Shown here in pieces: positions 24,295-38,182 of a DNA stretch of 64,000 nucleotides (the first letter of the stretch is position 1; each line of letters begins with the position of its first letter). Origin of the DNA: Inia geoffrensis (taxonomy: Eukaryota > Chordata > Mammalia > Artiodactyla > Iniidae); the NCBI GenBank assembly GCA_036417435.1, contig JAZAQT010000616.1:434001-498000 (forward strand), in the 5' to 3' direction. Under the pieces are notes generated by a model that searched no databases, was not told where the DNA came from, and worked only from the letters and a program-made list of their open reading frames with translations. The translations under genes and the position numbers were made by a program.

Positions 24295-26030
24295 ATCCTT
24301 CAGCTAAAATATGCATGGAAAACCCAGAATATGGTCCACGAAGTGATCAGGCATAATTTCTAAAACTCATCGCCATTTTCGCCCCCTGATACTCGAGTTC
24401 GCCGTTCCAGATGCGATATTAACATTCTCCCCACTTGGAGAGTCAGTGCCTTTGACCTCTTGTTTGGCACAGTTTGCAATTTCTGTGGAAGATGAACAGG
24501 AATAAGGAGAACCAATGAGCGGCTAACTCGATGTGTTTGGACGGGCACATTGAACTCTGATTTCCCTACAGGAAGAAGAATTCACCAAAGGCTCAGCGGG
24601 CCATGCCGGAACGAGATTAGGGCCTGAAGCAATTCTTCGGGTTTTCGGTCAGCTCACAAGAAAGCGAGTTGAGAAAAGGAGATCTTTGGCACTGTAACTC
24701 ACAATCCTGCAGAGTTCCAAATGACCCCTATCATCCAAAAATTTATTGAAGGAAGGCTGTGAAGAGGACTTGAACGCGACGCAGAATTGCAGAAAACAGA
24801 TATCAGGGGGTAGATAAGAATTGCTCTGAAAGCGTAGGAAAAGAGGCAGCAGTTCGACAGTGATGCACTTGGCCAAAAAGGGCGTATGCGTTTTTTCCTG
24901 AATATATTCAGGAAAAAACGCATACGCCCTTTTTGGCCAACCAAGCAAGCCTGCAATGGAAATCCGCACTACAAGGAAGTCTCACTTCCCACGGATCCAA
25001 AGGGCCGTCCGAAAAAAGTGTAAAATCCAGAGAGGCAGGACAGGCCGTGGAGAACCGGCAGCCTTGTTATGCTGATGGGCGGGATGTAAGTTGCCAACAG
25101 CCACTCTGGAGAAGTGGATGGTGTTTCCTGGAACAAAGAAAAAACCAAGCTAGAGAGCCTAGGGCACTTCCAGTTATGGTGCTATAGATTCGGAAAATTT
25201 AAATGAAAAAGACACAGCCACACCAAAGTTTGGGGCTGCTCTGTGTACGGGATCCTTGACTATGGCACAACTTTAATAGCCCAGAAAGAGAAAAATGGAT
25301 ATAGAAGTTGTGGTACATCCCTACAATGGAATATCACTCAACAATGAAATCCATGGCAACACACCAGTAGCAGCATAATGACAGGATTTAGTTATGATGA
25401 TTCTAAGTGAAATAAGTCACACAGAAAAAGAAACATCATAAGATATCACTAATACCGGGAATGTAAACACGGCTACGTGTGAACTGCATTACAAAACACA
25501 ACAGAGTCTCACATTTACAAAAGAAACTTATGCTTGCTTAAGGGGAAAGGAGAGTGGGGAGGCTGCATAAAACCAGAGGTTCACATTAGGACAGATACCA
25601 TTCCATAAGCCAAATATATATTAGACAAGACCTACTCCTTGCTCAACGAAATGGACTCAACACCCCGTATTCAAAACCTAGGAATATGCCTGACTATGAA
25701 GAAAATTAAAACCCATACATTTATAGGTCTCCGTAAGAAAATCATTTGTGTACAGCACCATACACACAGCAGTGTCAATAAGCTAAATCCCCTTATAAAA
25801 ATAAATTTGAAAAACAAAACACAAGGACTGTGAAATAGAGAGAAATTCTTATATAAGTCCTTCAGGGCTTGTGAGGAATCTTGGATTTACCACCTCTACA
25901 TCCACAGCTGGGGGAGAGATAAGGCTGGACACTTGGGGCTGATAGTATTGGTGAGGGAATGCAGACCCTTTGAGGTAATGGTGCATGGTTCCCATTCCAC
26001 GGGTCCCAAATCTCCACGTTTAAGGGATTT
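24295..26030. repeat. Satellite monomer 15 (1,736 bp)
   Basis: Homogenised type with the CAGTTATGG state, otherwise like monomers 13 and 14. Pairs with monomer 16. Confidence 0.95.
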
Positions 26031-27766
26031 ATCCTTCAGCTAAAATATGCATGGAAAACCCAGAATATGGTCCACGAAGTGATCAGGCATAATTTCTAAA
26101 ACTCATCGCCATTTTCGCCCCCTGATACTCGAGTTCGCCGTTCCAGATGCGATATTAACATTCTCCCCACTTGGAGAGTCAGTGCCTTTGACCTCTTGTT
26201 TGGCACAGTTTGCAATTTCTGTGGAAGATGAACAGGAATAAGGAGAACCAATGAGCGGCTAACTCGATGTGTTTGGACGGGCACATTGAACTCTGATTTC
26301 CCTACAGGAAGAAGAATTCACCAAAGGCTCAGCGGGCCATGCCGGAACGAGATTAGGGCCTGAAGCAATTCTTCGGGTTTTCGGTCAGCTCACAAGAAAG
26401 CGAGTTGAGAAAAGGAGATCTTTGGCACTGTAACTCACAATCCTGCAGAGTTCCAAATGACCCCTATCATCCAAAAATTTATTGAAGGAAGGCTGTGAAG
26501 AGGACTTGAACGCGACGCAGAATTGCAGAAAACAGATATCAGGGGGTAGATAAGAATTGCTCTGAAAGCGTAGGAAAAGAGGCAGCAGTTCGACAGTGAT
26601 GCACTTGGCCAAAAAGGGCGTATGCGTTTTTTCCTGAATATATTCAGGAAAAAACGCATACGCCCTTTTTGGCCAACCAAGCAAGCCTGCAATGGAAATC
26701 CGCACTACAAGGAAGTCTCACTTCCCACGGATCCAAAGGGCCGTCCGAAAAAAGTGTAAAATCCAGAGAGGCAGGACAGGCCGTGGAGAACCGGCAGCCT
26801 TGTTATGCTGATGGGCGGGATGTAAGTTGCCAACAGCCACTCTGGAGAAGTGGATGGTGTTTCCTGGAACAAAGAAAAAACCAAGCTAGAGAGCCTAGGG
26901 CACTTCCAGTTATGGTGCTATAGATTCGGAAAATTTAAATGAAAAAGACACAGCCACACCAAAGTTTGGGGCTGCTCTGTGTACGGGATCCTTGACTATG
27001 GCACAACTTTAATAGCCCAGAAAGAGAAAAATGGATATAGAAGTTGTGGTACATCCCTACAATGGAATATCACTCAACAATGAAATCCATGGCAACACAC
27101 CAGTAGCAGCATAATGACAGGATTTAGTTATGATGATTCTAAGTGAAATAAGTCACACAGAAAAAGAAACATCATAAGATATCACTAATACCGGGAATGT
27201 AAACACGGCTACGTGTGAACTGCATTACAAAACACAACAGAGTCTCACATTTACAAAAGAAACTTATGCTTGCTTAAGGGGAAAGGAGAGTGGGGAGGCT
27301 GCATAAAACCAGAGGTTCACATTAGGACAGATACCATTCCATAAGCCAAATATATATTAGACAAGACCTACTCCTTGCTCAACGAAATGGACTCAACACC
27401 CCGTATTCAAAACCTAGGAATATGCCTGACTATGAAGAAAATTAAAACCCATACATTTATAGGTCTCCGTAAGAAAATCATTTGTGTACAGCACCATACA
27501 CACAGCAGTGTCAATAAGCTAAATCCCCTTATAAAAATAAATTTGAAAAACAAAACACAAGGACTGTGAAATAGAGAGAAATTCTTATATAAGTCCTTCA
27601 GGGCTTGTGAGGAATCTTGGATTTACCACCTCTACATCCACAGCTGGGGGAGAGATAAGGCTGGACACTTGGGGCTGATAGTATTGGTGAGGGAATGCAG
27701 ACCCTTTGAGGTAATGGTGCATGGTTCCCATTCCACGGGTCCCAAATCTCCACGTTTAAGGGATTT
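26031..27766. repeat. Satellite monomer 16 (1,736 bp)
   Basis: Homogenised type with the CAGTTATGG state, indistinguishable by eye from monomer 15. Confidence 0.95.
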
Positions 27767-29502
27767 ATCCTTCAGCTAAAATATGCATGGAAAACCCAGA
27801 ATATGGTCCACGAAGTGATCAGGCATAATTTCTAAAACTCATCGCCATTTTCGCCCCCTGATACTCGAGTTCGCCGTTCCAGATGCGATATTAACATTCT
27901 CCCCACTTGGAGAGTCAGTGCCTTTGACCTCTTGTTTGGCACAGTTTGCAATTTCTGTGGAAGATGAACAGGAATAAGGAGAACCAATGAGCGGCTAACT
28001 CGATGTGTTTGGACGGGCACATTGAACTCTGATTTCCCTACAAGAAGAAGAATTCACCAAAGGCTCAGCGGGCCATGCCGGAACGAGATTAGGGCCTGAA
28101 GCAATTCTTCGGGTTTTCGGTCAGCTCACAAGAAAGCGAGTTGAGAAAAGGAGATCTTTGGCACTGTAACTCACAATCCTGCAGAGTTCCAAATGACCCC
28201 TATCATCCAAAAATTTATTGAAGGAAGGCTGTGAAGAGGACTTGAACGCGACGCAGAATTGCAGAAAACAGATATCAGGGGCTAGATAAGAATTGCTCTG
28301 AAAGCGTAGGAAAAGAGGCAGCAGTTCGACAGTGATGCACTTGGCCAAAAAGGGCGTATGCGTTTTTTCCTGAATATATTCAGGAAAAAACGCATACGCC
28401 CTTTTTGGCCAACCAAGCAAGCCTGCAATGGAAATCCGCACTACAAGGAAGTCTCACTTCCCACGGATCCAAAGGGCCGTCCGAAAAAAGTGTAAAATCC
28501 AGAGAGGCAGGACAGGCCGTGGAGAACCGGCAGCCTTGTTATGCTGATGGGCGGGATGTAAATTGCCAACAGCCACTCTGGAGAAGTGGATGGTGTTTCC
28601 TGGAACAAAGAAAAAACCAAGCTAGAGAGCCTAGGGCACTTCCACTTATGGTGCTATAGATTCGGAAAATTTAAATGAAAAAGACACAGCCACACCAAAG
28701 TTTGGGGCTGCTCTGTGTACGGGATCCTTGACTATGGCACAACTTTAATAGCCCAGAAAGAGAAAAATGGATATAGAAGTTGTGGTACATCCCTACAATG
28801 GAATATCACTCAACAATGAAATCCATGGCAACACACCAGTAGCAGCATAATGACAGGATTTAGTTATGATGATTCTAAGTGAAATAAGTCACACAGAAAA
28901 AGAAACATCATAAGATATCACTAATACCGGGAATGTAAACACGGCTACGTGTGAACTGCATTACAAAACACAACAGAGTCTCACATTTACAAAAGAAACT
29001 TATGCTTGCTTAAGGGGAAAGGAGAGTGGGGAGGCTGCATAAAACCAGAGGTTCACATTAGGACAGATACCATTCCATAAGCCAAATATATATTAGACAA
29101 GACCTACTCCTTGCTCAACGAAATGGACTCAACACCCCGTATTCAAAACCTAGGAATATGCCTGACTATGAAGAAAATTAAAACCCATACATTTATAGGT
29201 CTCCGTAAGAAAATCATTTGTGTACAGCACCATACACACAGCAGTGTCAATAAGCTAAATCCCCTTATAAAAATAAATTTGAAAAACAAAACACAAGGAC
29301 TGTGAAATAGAGAGAAATTCTTATATAAGTCCTTCAGGGCTTGTGAGGAATCTTGGATTTACCACCTCTACATCCACAGCTGGGGGAGAGATAAGGCTGG
29401 ACACTTGGGGCTGATAGTATTGGTGAGGGAATGCAGACCCTTTGAGGTAATGGTGCATGGTTCCCATTCCACGGGTCCCAAATCTCCACGTTTAAGGGAT
29501 TT
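27767..29502. repeat. Satellite monomer 17 (1,736 bp)
   Basis: Carries states typical of monomers 2 and 5 within a homogenised background: GGGGCTAGATAAG near 28278 and GATGTAAATTGCC near 28555. Private CTACAAGAAG near 28039. A short conversion patch from an older monomer would explain this. Confidence 0.95.
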
Positions 29503-31238
29503 ATCCTTCAGCTAAAATATGCATGGAAAACCCAGAATATGGTCCACGAAGTGATCAGGCATAATTTCTAAAACTCATCGCCATTTTCGCCCCCTGATAC
29601 TCGAGTTCGCCGTTCCAGATGCGATATTAACATTCTCCCCACTTGGAGAGTCAGTGCCTTTGACCTCTTGTTTGGCACAGTTTGCAATTTCTGTGGAAGA
29701 TGAACAGGAATAAGGAGAACCAATGAGCGGCTAACTCGATGTGTTTGGACGGGCACATTGAACTCTGATTTCCCTACAGGAAGAAGAATTCACCAAAGGC
29801 TCAGCGGGCCATGCCGGAACGAGATTAGGGCCTGAAGCAATTCTTCGGGTTTTCGGTCAGCTCACAAGAAAGCGAGTTGAGAAAAGGAGATCTTTGGCAC
29901 TGTAACTCACAATCCTGCAGAGTTCCAAATGACCCCTATCATCCAAAAATTTATTGAAGGAAGGCTGTGAAGAGGACTTGAACGCGACGCAGAATTGCAG
30001 AAAACAGATATCAGGGGGTAGATAAGAATTGCTCTGAAAGCGTAGGAAAAGAGGCAGCAGTTCGACAGTGATGCACTTGGCCAAAAAGGGCGTATGCGTT
30101 TTTTCCTGAATATATTCAGGAAAAAACGCATACGCCCTTTTTGGCCAACCAAGCAAGCCTGCAATGGAAATCCGCACTACAAGGAAGTCTCACTTCCCAC
30201 GGATCCAAAGGGCCATCCGAAAAAAGTGTAAAATCCAGAGAGGCAGGACAGGCCGTGGAGAACCGGCAGCCTTGTTATGCTGATGGGCGGGATGTAAGTT
30301 GCCAACAGCCACTCTGGAGAAGTGGATGGTGTTTCCTGGAACAAAGAAAAAACCAAGCTAGAGAGCCTAGGGCACTTCCACTTATGGTGCTATAGATTCG
30401 GAAAATTTAAATGAAAAAGACACAGCCACACCAAAGTTTGGGGCTGCTCTGTGTACGGGATCCTTGACTATGGCACAACTTTAATAGCCCAGAAAGAGAA
30501 AAATGGATATAGAAGTTGTGGTACATCCCTACAATGGAATATCACTCAACAATGAAATCCATGGCAACACACCAGTAGCAGCATAATGACAGGATTTAGT
30601 TATGATGATTCTAAGTGAAATAAGTCACACAGAAAAAGAAACATCATAAGATATCACTAATACCGGGAATGTAAACACGGCTACGTGTGAACTGCATTAC
30701 AAAACACAACAGAGTCTCACATTTACAAAAGAAACTTATGCTTGCTTAAGGGGAAAGGAGAGTGGGGAGGCTGCATAAAACCAGAGGTTCACATTAGGAC
30801 AGATACCATTCCATAAGCCAAATATATATTAGACAAGACCTACTCCTTGCTCAACGAAATGGACTCAACACCCCGTATTCAAAACCTAGGAATATGCCTG
30901 ACTATGAAGAAAATTAAAACCCTTACATTTATAGGTCTCCGTAAGAAAATCATTTGTGTACAGCACCATACACACAGCAGTGTCAATAAGCTAAATCCCC
31001 TTATAAAAATAAATTTGAAAAACAAAACACAAGGACTGTGAAATAGAGAGAAATTCTTATATAAGTCCTTCAGGGCTTGTGAGGAATCTTGGATTTACCA
31101 CCTCTACATCCACAGCTGGGGGAGAGATAAGGCTGGACTCTTGGGGCTGATAGTATTGGTGAGGGAATGCAGACCCTTTGAGGTAATGGTGCATGGTTCC
31201 CATTCCACGGGTCCCAAATCTCCACGTTTAAGGGATAT
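29503..31238. repeat. Satellite monomer 18 (1,736 bp)
   Basis: Private GGGCCATCC near 30210 and GGACTCTTGG near 31136. CCCTTACATT near 30920, a state that is common only from monomer 21 on. Its last bases read GGGAT before ATATCC, a variant repeated only at the monomer 25/26 junction. Confidence 0.95.
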
Positions 31239-32974
31239 ATCCTTCAGCTAAAATATGCATGGAAAACCCAGAATATGGTCCACGAAGTGATCAGGCATAA
31301 TTTCTAAAACTCATCGCCATTTTCGCCCCCTGATACTCGAGTTCGCCGTTCCAGATGCGATATTAACATTCTCCCCACTTGGAGAGTCAGTGCCTTTGAC
31401 CTCTTGTTTGGCACAGTTTGCAATTTCTGTGGAAGATGAACAGGAATAAGGAGAACCAATGAGCGGCTAACTCGATGTGTTTGGACGGGCACATTGAACT
31501 CTGATTTCCCTACAGGAAGAAGAATTCACCAAAGGCTCAGCGGGCCATGCCGGAACGAGATTAGGGCCTGAAGCAATTCTTCGGGTTTTCGGTCAGCTCA
31601 CAAGAAAGCGAGTTGAGAAAAGGAGATCTTTGGCACTGTAACTCACAATCCTGCAGAGTTCCAAATGACCCCTATCATCCAAAAATTTATTGAAGGAAGG
31701 CTGTGAAGAGGACTTGAACGCGACGCAGAATTGCAGAAAACAGATATCAGGGGGTAGATAAGAATTGCTCTGAAAGCGTAGGAAAAGAGGCAGCAGTTCG
31801 ACAGTGATGCACTTGGCCAAAAAGGGCGTATGCGTTTTTTCCTGAATATATTCAGGAAAAAACGCATACGCCCTTTTTGGCCAACCAAGCAAGCCTGCAA
31901 TGGAAATCCGCACTACAAGGAAGTCTCACTTCCCACCGATCCAAAGGGCCGTCCGAAAAAAGTGTAAAATCCAGAGAGGCAGGACAGGCCGTGGAGAACC
32001 GGCAGCCTTGTTATGCTGATGGGCGGGATGTAAGTTGCCAACAGCCACTCTGGAGAAGTGGATGGTGTTTCCTGGAACAAAGAAAAAACCAAGCTAGAGA
32101 GCCTAGGGCACTTCCAGTTATGGTGCTATAGATTCGGAAAATTTAAATGAAAAAGACACAGCCACACCAAAGTTTGGGGCTGCTCTGTGTACGGGATCCT
32201 TGACTATGGCACAACTTTAATAGCCCAGAAAGAGAAAAATGGATATAGAAGTTGTGGTACATCCCTACAATGGAATATCACTCAACAATGAAATCCATGG
32301 CAACACACCAGTAGCAGCATAATGACAGGATTTAGTTATGATGATTCTAAGTGAAATAAGTCACACAGAAAAAGAAACATCATAAGATATCACTAATACC
32401 GGGAATGTAAACACGGCTACGTGTGAACTGCATTACAAAACACAACAGAGTCTCACATTTACAAAAGAAACTTATGCTTGCTTAAGGGGAAAGGAGAGTG
32501 GGGAGGCTGCATAAAACCAGAGGTTCACATTAGGACAGATACCATTCCATAAGCCAAATATATATTAGACAAGACCTACTCCTTGCTCAACGAAATGGAC
32601 TCAACACCCCGTATTCAAAACCTAGGAATATGCCTGACTATGAAGAAAATTAAAACCCATACATTTATAGGTCTCCGTAAGAAAATCATTTGTGTACAGC
32701 ACCATACACACAGCAGTGTCAATAAGCTAAATCCCCTTATAAAAATAAATTTGAAAAACAAAACACAAGGACTGTGAAATAGAGAGAAATTCTTATATAA
32801 GTCCTTCAGGGCTTGTGAGGAATCTTAGATTTACCACCTCTACATCCACAGCTGGGGGAGAGATAAGGCTGGACACTTGGGGCTGATAGTATTGGTGAGG
32901 GAATGCAGACCCTTTGAGGTAATGGTGCATGGTTCCCATTGCACGGGTCCCAAATCTCCACGTTTAAGGGATTT
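31239..32974. repeat. Satellite monomer 19 (1,736 bp)
   Basis: Older state CACCGATCC near 31934, which lacks the GGATCC site of its neighbours. Private AATCTTAGATT near 32821 and CATTGCACGGG near 32937. Confidence 0.95.
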
Positions 32975-34710
32975 ATCCTTCAGCTAAAATATGCATGGAA
33001 AACCCAGAATATGGTCCACGAAGTGATCAGGCATAATTTCTAAAACTCATCGCCATTTTCGCCCCCTGATACTCGAGTTCGCCGTTCCAGATGCGATATT
33101 AACATTCTCCCCACTTGGAGAGTCAGTGCCTTTGACCTCTTGTTTGGCACAGTTTGCAATTTCTGTGGAAGATGAACAGGAATAAGGAGAACCAATGAGC
33201 GGCTAACTCGATGTGTTTGGACGGGCACATTGAACTCTGATTTCCCTACAGGAAGAAGAATTCACCAAAGGCTCAGCGGGCCATGCCGGAACGAGATTAG
33301 GGCCTGAAGCAATTCTTCGGGTTTTCGGTAAGCTCACAAGAAAGCGAGTTGAGAAAAGGAGATCTTTGGCACTGTAACTCACAATCCTGCAGAGTTCCAA
33401 ATGACCCCTATCATCCAAAAATTTATTGAAGGAAGGCTGTGAAGAGGACTTGAACGCGACGCAGAATTGCAGAAAACAGATATCAGGGGGTAGATAAGAA
33501 TTGCTCTGAAAGCGTAGGAAAAGAGGCAGCAGTTCGACAGTGATGCACTTGGCCAAAAAGGGCGTATGCGTTTTTTCCTGAATATATTCAGGAAAAAACG
33601 CATACGCCCTTTTTGGCCAACCAAGCAAGCCTGCAATGGAAATCCGCACTACAAGGAAGTCTCACTTCCCACCGATCCAAAGGGCCGTCCGAAAAAAGTG
33701 TAAAATCCAGAGAGGCAGGACAGGCCGTGGAGAACCGGCAGCCTTGTTATGCTGATGGGCGGGATGTAAGTTGCCAACAGCCACTCTGGAGAAGTGGATG
33801 GTGTTTCCTGGAACAAAGAAAAAATCAAGCTAGAGAGCCTAGGGCACTTCCACTTATGGTGCTATAGATTCGGAAAATTTAAATGAAAAAGACACAGCCA
33901 CACCAAAGTTTGGGGCTGCTCTGTGTACGGGATCCTTGACTATGGCACAACTTTAATAGCCCAGAAAGAGAAAAATGGATATAGAAGTTGTGGTACATCC
34001 CTACAATGGAATATCACTCAACAATGAAATCCATGGCAACACACCAGTAGCAGCATAATGACAGGATTTAGTTATGATGATTCTAAGTGAAATAAGTCAC
34101 ACAGAAAAAGAAACATCATAAGATATCACTAATACCGGGAATGTAAACACGGCTACGTGTGAACTGCATTACAAAACACAACAGAGTCTCACATTTACAA
34201 AAGAAACTTATGCTTGCTTAAGGGGAAAGGAGAGTGGGGAGGCTGCATAAAACCAGAGGTTCACATTAGGACAGATACCATTCCATAAGCCAAATATATA
34301 TTAGACAAGACCTACTCCTTGCTCAACGAAATGGACTCAACACCCCGTATTCAAAACCTAGGAATATGCCTGACTATGAAGAAAATTAAAACCCATACAT
34401 TTATAGGTCTCCGTAAGAAAATCATTTGTGTACAGCACCATACACACAGCAGTGTCAATAAGCTAAATCCCCTTATAAAAATAAATTTGAAAAACAAAAC
34501 ACAAGGACTGTGAAATAGAGAGAAATTCTTATATAAGTCCTTCAGGGCTTGTGAGGAATCTTGGATTTACCACCTCTACATCCACAGCTGGGGGAGAGAT
34601 AAGGCTGGACACTTGGGGCTGATAGTATTGGTGAGGGAATGCAGACCCTTTGAGGTAATGGTGCATGGTTCCCATTCCACGGGTCCCAAATCTCCACGTT
34701 TAAGGGATTT
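32975..34710. repeat. Satellite monomer 20 (1,736 bp)
   Basis: CACCGATCC state as in monomer 19. Private A at 33330 (CGGTAAGCTC) removes a minus-strand stop and creates a GGTAAG splice-donor-like motif at 33327-33332. Private AAAAATCAAGC near 33820. Confidence 0.95.
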
Positions 34711-36446
34711 ATCCTTCAGCTAAAATATGCATGGAAAACCCAGAATATGGTCCACGAAGTGATCAGGCATAATTTCTAAAACTCATCGCCATTTTCGCCC
34801 CCTGATACTCGAGTTCGCCGTTCCAGATGCGATATTAACATTCTCCCCACTTGGAGAGTCAGTGCCTTTGACCTCTTGTTTGGCACAGTTTGCAATTTCT
34901 GTGGAAGATGAACAGGAATAAGGAGAACCAATGAGCGGCTAACTCGATGTGTTTGGACGGGCACATTGAACTCTGATTTCCCTACAGGAAGAAGAATTCA
35001 CCAAAGGCTCAGCGGGCCATGCCGGAACGAGATTAGGGCCTGAAGCAATTCTTCGGGTTTTCGGTCAGCTCACAAGAAAGCGAGTTGAGAAAAGGAGATC
35101 TTTGGCACTGTAACTCACAATCCTGCAGAGTTCCAAATGACCCCTATCATCCAAAAATTTATTGAAGGAAGGCTGTGAAGAGGACTTGAACGCGACGCAG
35201 AATTGCAGAAAACAGATATCAGGGGGTAGATAAGAATTGCTCTGAAAGCGTAGGAAAAGAGGCAGCAGTTCGACAGTGATGCACTTGGCCAAAAAGGGCG
35301 TATGCGTTGTTTCCTGAATATATTCAGGAAAAAACGCATACGCCCTTTTTGGCCAACCAAGCAAGCCTGCAATGGAAATCCGCACTACAAGGAAGTCTCA
35401 CTTCCCACGGATCCAAAGGGCCGTCCGAAAAAAGTGTAAAATCCAGAGAGGCAGGACAGGCCGTGGAGAACCGGCAGCCTTGTTATGCTGATGGACCGGA
35501 TGTAAATTGCCAACAGCCACTCTGGAGAAGTGGATGGTGTTTCCTGGAACAAAGAAAAAACCAAGCTAGAGAGCCTAGGGCACTTCCAGTTATGGTGCTA
35601 TAGATTCGGAAACTTTAAATGAAAAAGACACAGCCACACCAAAGTTTGGGGCTGCTCTGTGCACGGGATCCTTGACTATGGCACAACTTTAATAGCCCAG
35701 AAAGAGAAAAATGGATATAGAAGTTGTGGTACATCCCTACAATGGAATATCACTCAACAATGAAGTCCATGGCAACACACCAGTAGCAGCATAATGACAG
35801 GATTTAGTTATGATGATTCTAAGTGAAATAAGTCACACAGAAAAAGAAACATCATAAGATATCACTAATACCGGGAATGTAAACACGGCTACGTGTGAAC
35901 TGCATTACAAAACACAACAGAGTCTCACATTTACAAAAGAAACTTATGCTTGCTTAAGGGGAAAGGAGAGTGGGGAGGCTGCATAAAACCAGAGGTTCAC
36001 ATTAGGACAGATACCATTCCATAAGCCAAGTATATATTAGACAAGACCTACTCCTTGCTCAACGAAATGGACTCAACACCCCGTATTCAAAACCTAGGAA
36101 TATGCCTGACTATGAAAAAAATTAAAACCCTTACATTTATAGGTCTCCGTAAGAAAATCATTTGTGTACAGCACCATACACACAGCAGTGTCAATAAGCT
36201 AAATTCCCTTATAAAAATAAACTTGAAAAACAAAACACAAGGACTGTGAAATAGAGAGAAATTCTTATATAAGTCCTTCAGGGCTTGTGAGGAATCTTGG
36301 ATTTACCACCTCTACATCCACAGCTGGGGGAGAGATAAGGCTGGACACTTGGGGCTGATAGTATTGGTGAGGGAATGCAGACCCTTTGAGGTAATGGTGC
36401 ATGGTTCCCATTCCACGGGTCCCAAATCTCCACGTTTAAGGGATTT
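34711..36446. repeat. Satellite monomer 21 (1,736 bp), first with the GACCGG subtype
   Basis: First monomer with the linked set G at 35309 in the palindrome, GATGGACCGGATG, GAAACTTTAAATG, GAAGTCCATGG and CCCTTACATT. Private CCAAGTATAT near 36026 and AAATTCCCTT near 36201. Confidence 0.95.
35285..35356. mobile_element. Palindromic MITE copy, monomer 21 (G variant)
   Basis: Single mismatch at 35309 (GCGTTGTTTCC). The same variant is found in monomers 23, 24, 27, 28, 31, 34, 35 and 37, so it spread through the right half of the array. Confidence 0.75.
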
Positions 36447-38182
36447 ATCCTTCAGCTAAAATATGCATGGAAAACCCAGAATATGGTCCACGAAGTGATC
36501 AGGCATAATTTCTAAAACTCATCGCCATTTTCGCCCCCTGATACTCGAGTTCGCCGTTCCAGATGCGATATTAACATTCTCCCCACTTGGAGAGTCAGTG
36601 CCTTTGACATCTTGTTTGGCACAGTTTGCAATTTCTGTGGAAGATGAACAGGAATAAGGAGAACCAATGAGCGGCTAACTCGATGTGTTTGGACGGGCAC
36701 ATTGAACTCTGATTTCCCTACAGGAAGAAGAATTCACCAAAGGCTCAGCGGGCCATGCCGGAACGAGATTAGGGCCTGAAGCAATTCTTCGGGTTTTCGG
36801 TCAGCTCACAAGAAAGCGAGTTGAGAAAAGGAGATCTTTGGCACTGTAACTCACAATCCTGCAGAGTTCCAAATGACCCCTATCATCCAAAAATTTATTG
36901 AAGGAAGGCTGTGAAGAGGACTTGAACGCGACGCAGAATTGCAGAAAACAGATATCAGGGGGTAGATAAGAATTGCTCTGAAAGCGTAGGAAAAGAGGCA
37001 GCAGTTCGACAGTGATGCACTTGGCCAAAAAGGGCGTATGCGTTTTTTCCTGAATATATTCAGGAAAAAACGCATACGCCCTTTTTGGCCAACCAAGCAA
37101 GCCTGCAATGGAAATCCGCACTACAAGGAAGTCTCACTTCCCACGGATCCAAAGGGCCGTCCGAAAAAAGTGTAAAATCCAGAGAGGCAGGACAGGCCGT
37201 GGAGAACCGGCAGCCTTGTTATGCTGATGGGCGGGATGTAAGTTGCCAACAGCCACTCTGGAGAAGTGGATGGTGTTTCCTGGAACAAAGAAAAAACCAA
37301 GCTAGAGAGCCTAGGGCACTTCCACTTATGGTGCTATAGATTCGGAAAATTTAAATGAAAAAGACACAGCCACACCAAAGTTTGGGGCTGCTCTGTGTAC
37401 GGGATCCTTGACTATGGCACAACTTTAATAGCCCAGAAAGAGAAAAATGGATATAGAAGTTGTGGTACATCCCTACAATGGAATATCACTCAACAATGAA
37501 ATCCATGGCAACACACCAGTAGCAGCATAATGACAGGATTTAGTTATGATGATTCTAAGTGAAATAAGTCACACAGAAAAAGAAACATCATAAGATATCA
37601 CTAATACCGGGAATGTAAACACGGCTACGTGTGAACTGCATTACAAAACACAACAGAGTCTCACATTTACAAAAGAAACTTATGCTTGCTTAAGGGGAAA
37701 GGAGAGTGGGGAGGCTGCATAAAACCAGAGGTTCACATTAGGACAGATACCATTCCATAAGCCAAATATATATTAGACAAGACCTACTCCTTGCTCAACG
37801 AAATGGACTCAACACCCCGTATTCAAAACCTAGGAATATGCCTGACTATGAAGAAAATGAAAACCCATACATTTATAGGTCTCCGTAAGAAAATCATTTG
37901 TGTACAGCACCATACACACAGCAGTGTCAATAAGCTAAATCCCCTTATAAAAATAAATTTGAAAAACAAAACACAAGGACTGTGAAATAGAGAGAAATTC
38001 TTATATAAGTCCTTCAGGGCTTGTGAGGAATCTTGGATTTACCACCTCTACATCCACAGCTGGGGGAGAGATAAGGCTGGACACTTGGGGCTGATAGTAT
38101 TGGTGAGGGAATGCAGACCCTTTGAGGTAATGGTGCATGGTTCCCATTCCACGGGTCCCAAATCTCCACGTTTAAGGGATTT
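36447..38182. repeat. Satellite monomer 22 (1,736 bp)
   Basis: Carries TTGACATCTTG near 36605, later a marker of type A monomers, on an otherwise homogenised-block background. Private AAAATGAAAACCC near 37854. Confidence 0.95.

Noticed and set aside
33203..33649. Longer minus-strand frame of 148 codons in monomer 20
   Set aside because: It arises from one base change at 33330 that removes a stop codon (TCA to TAA on the + strand). A random event, not a gene.
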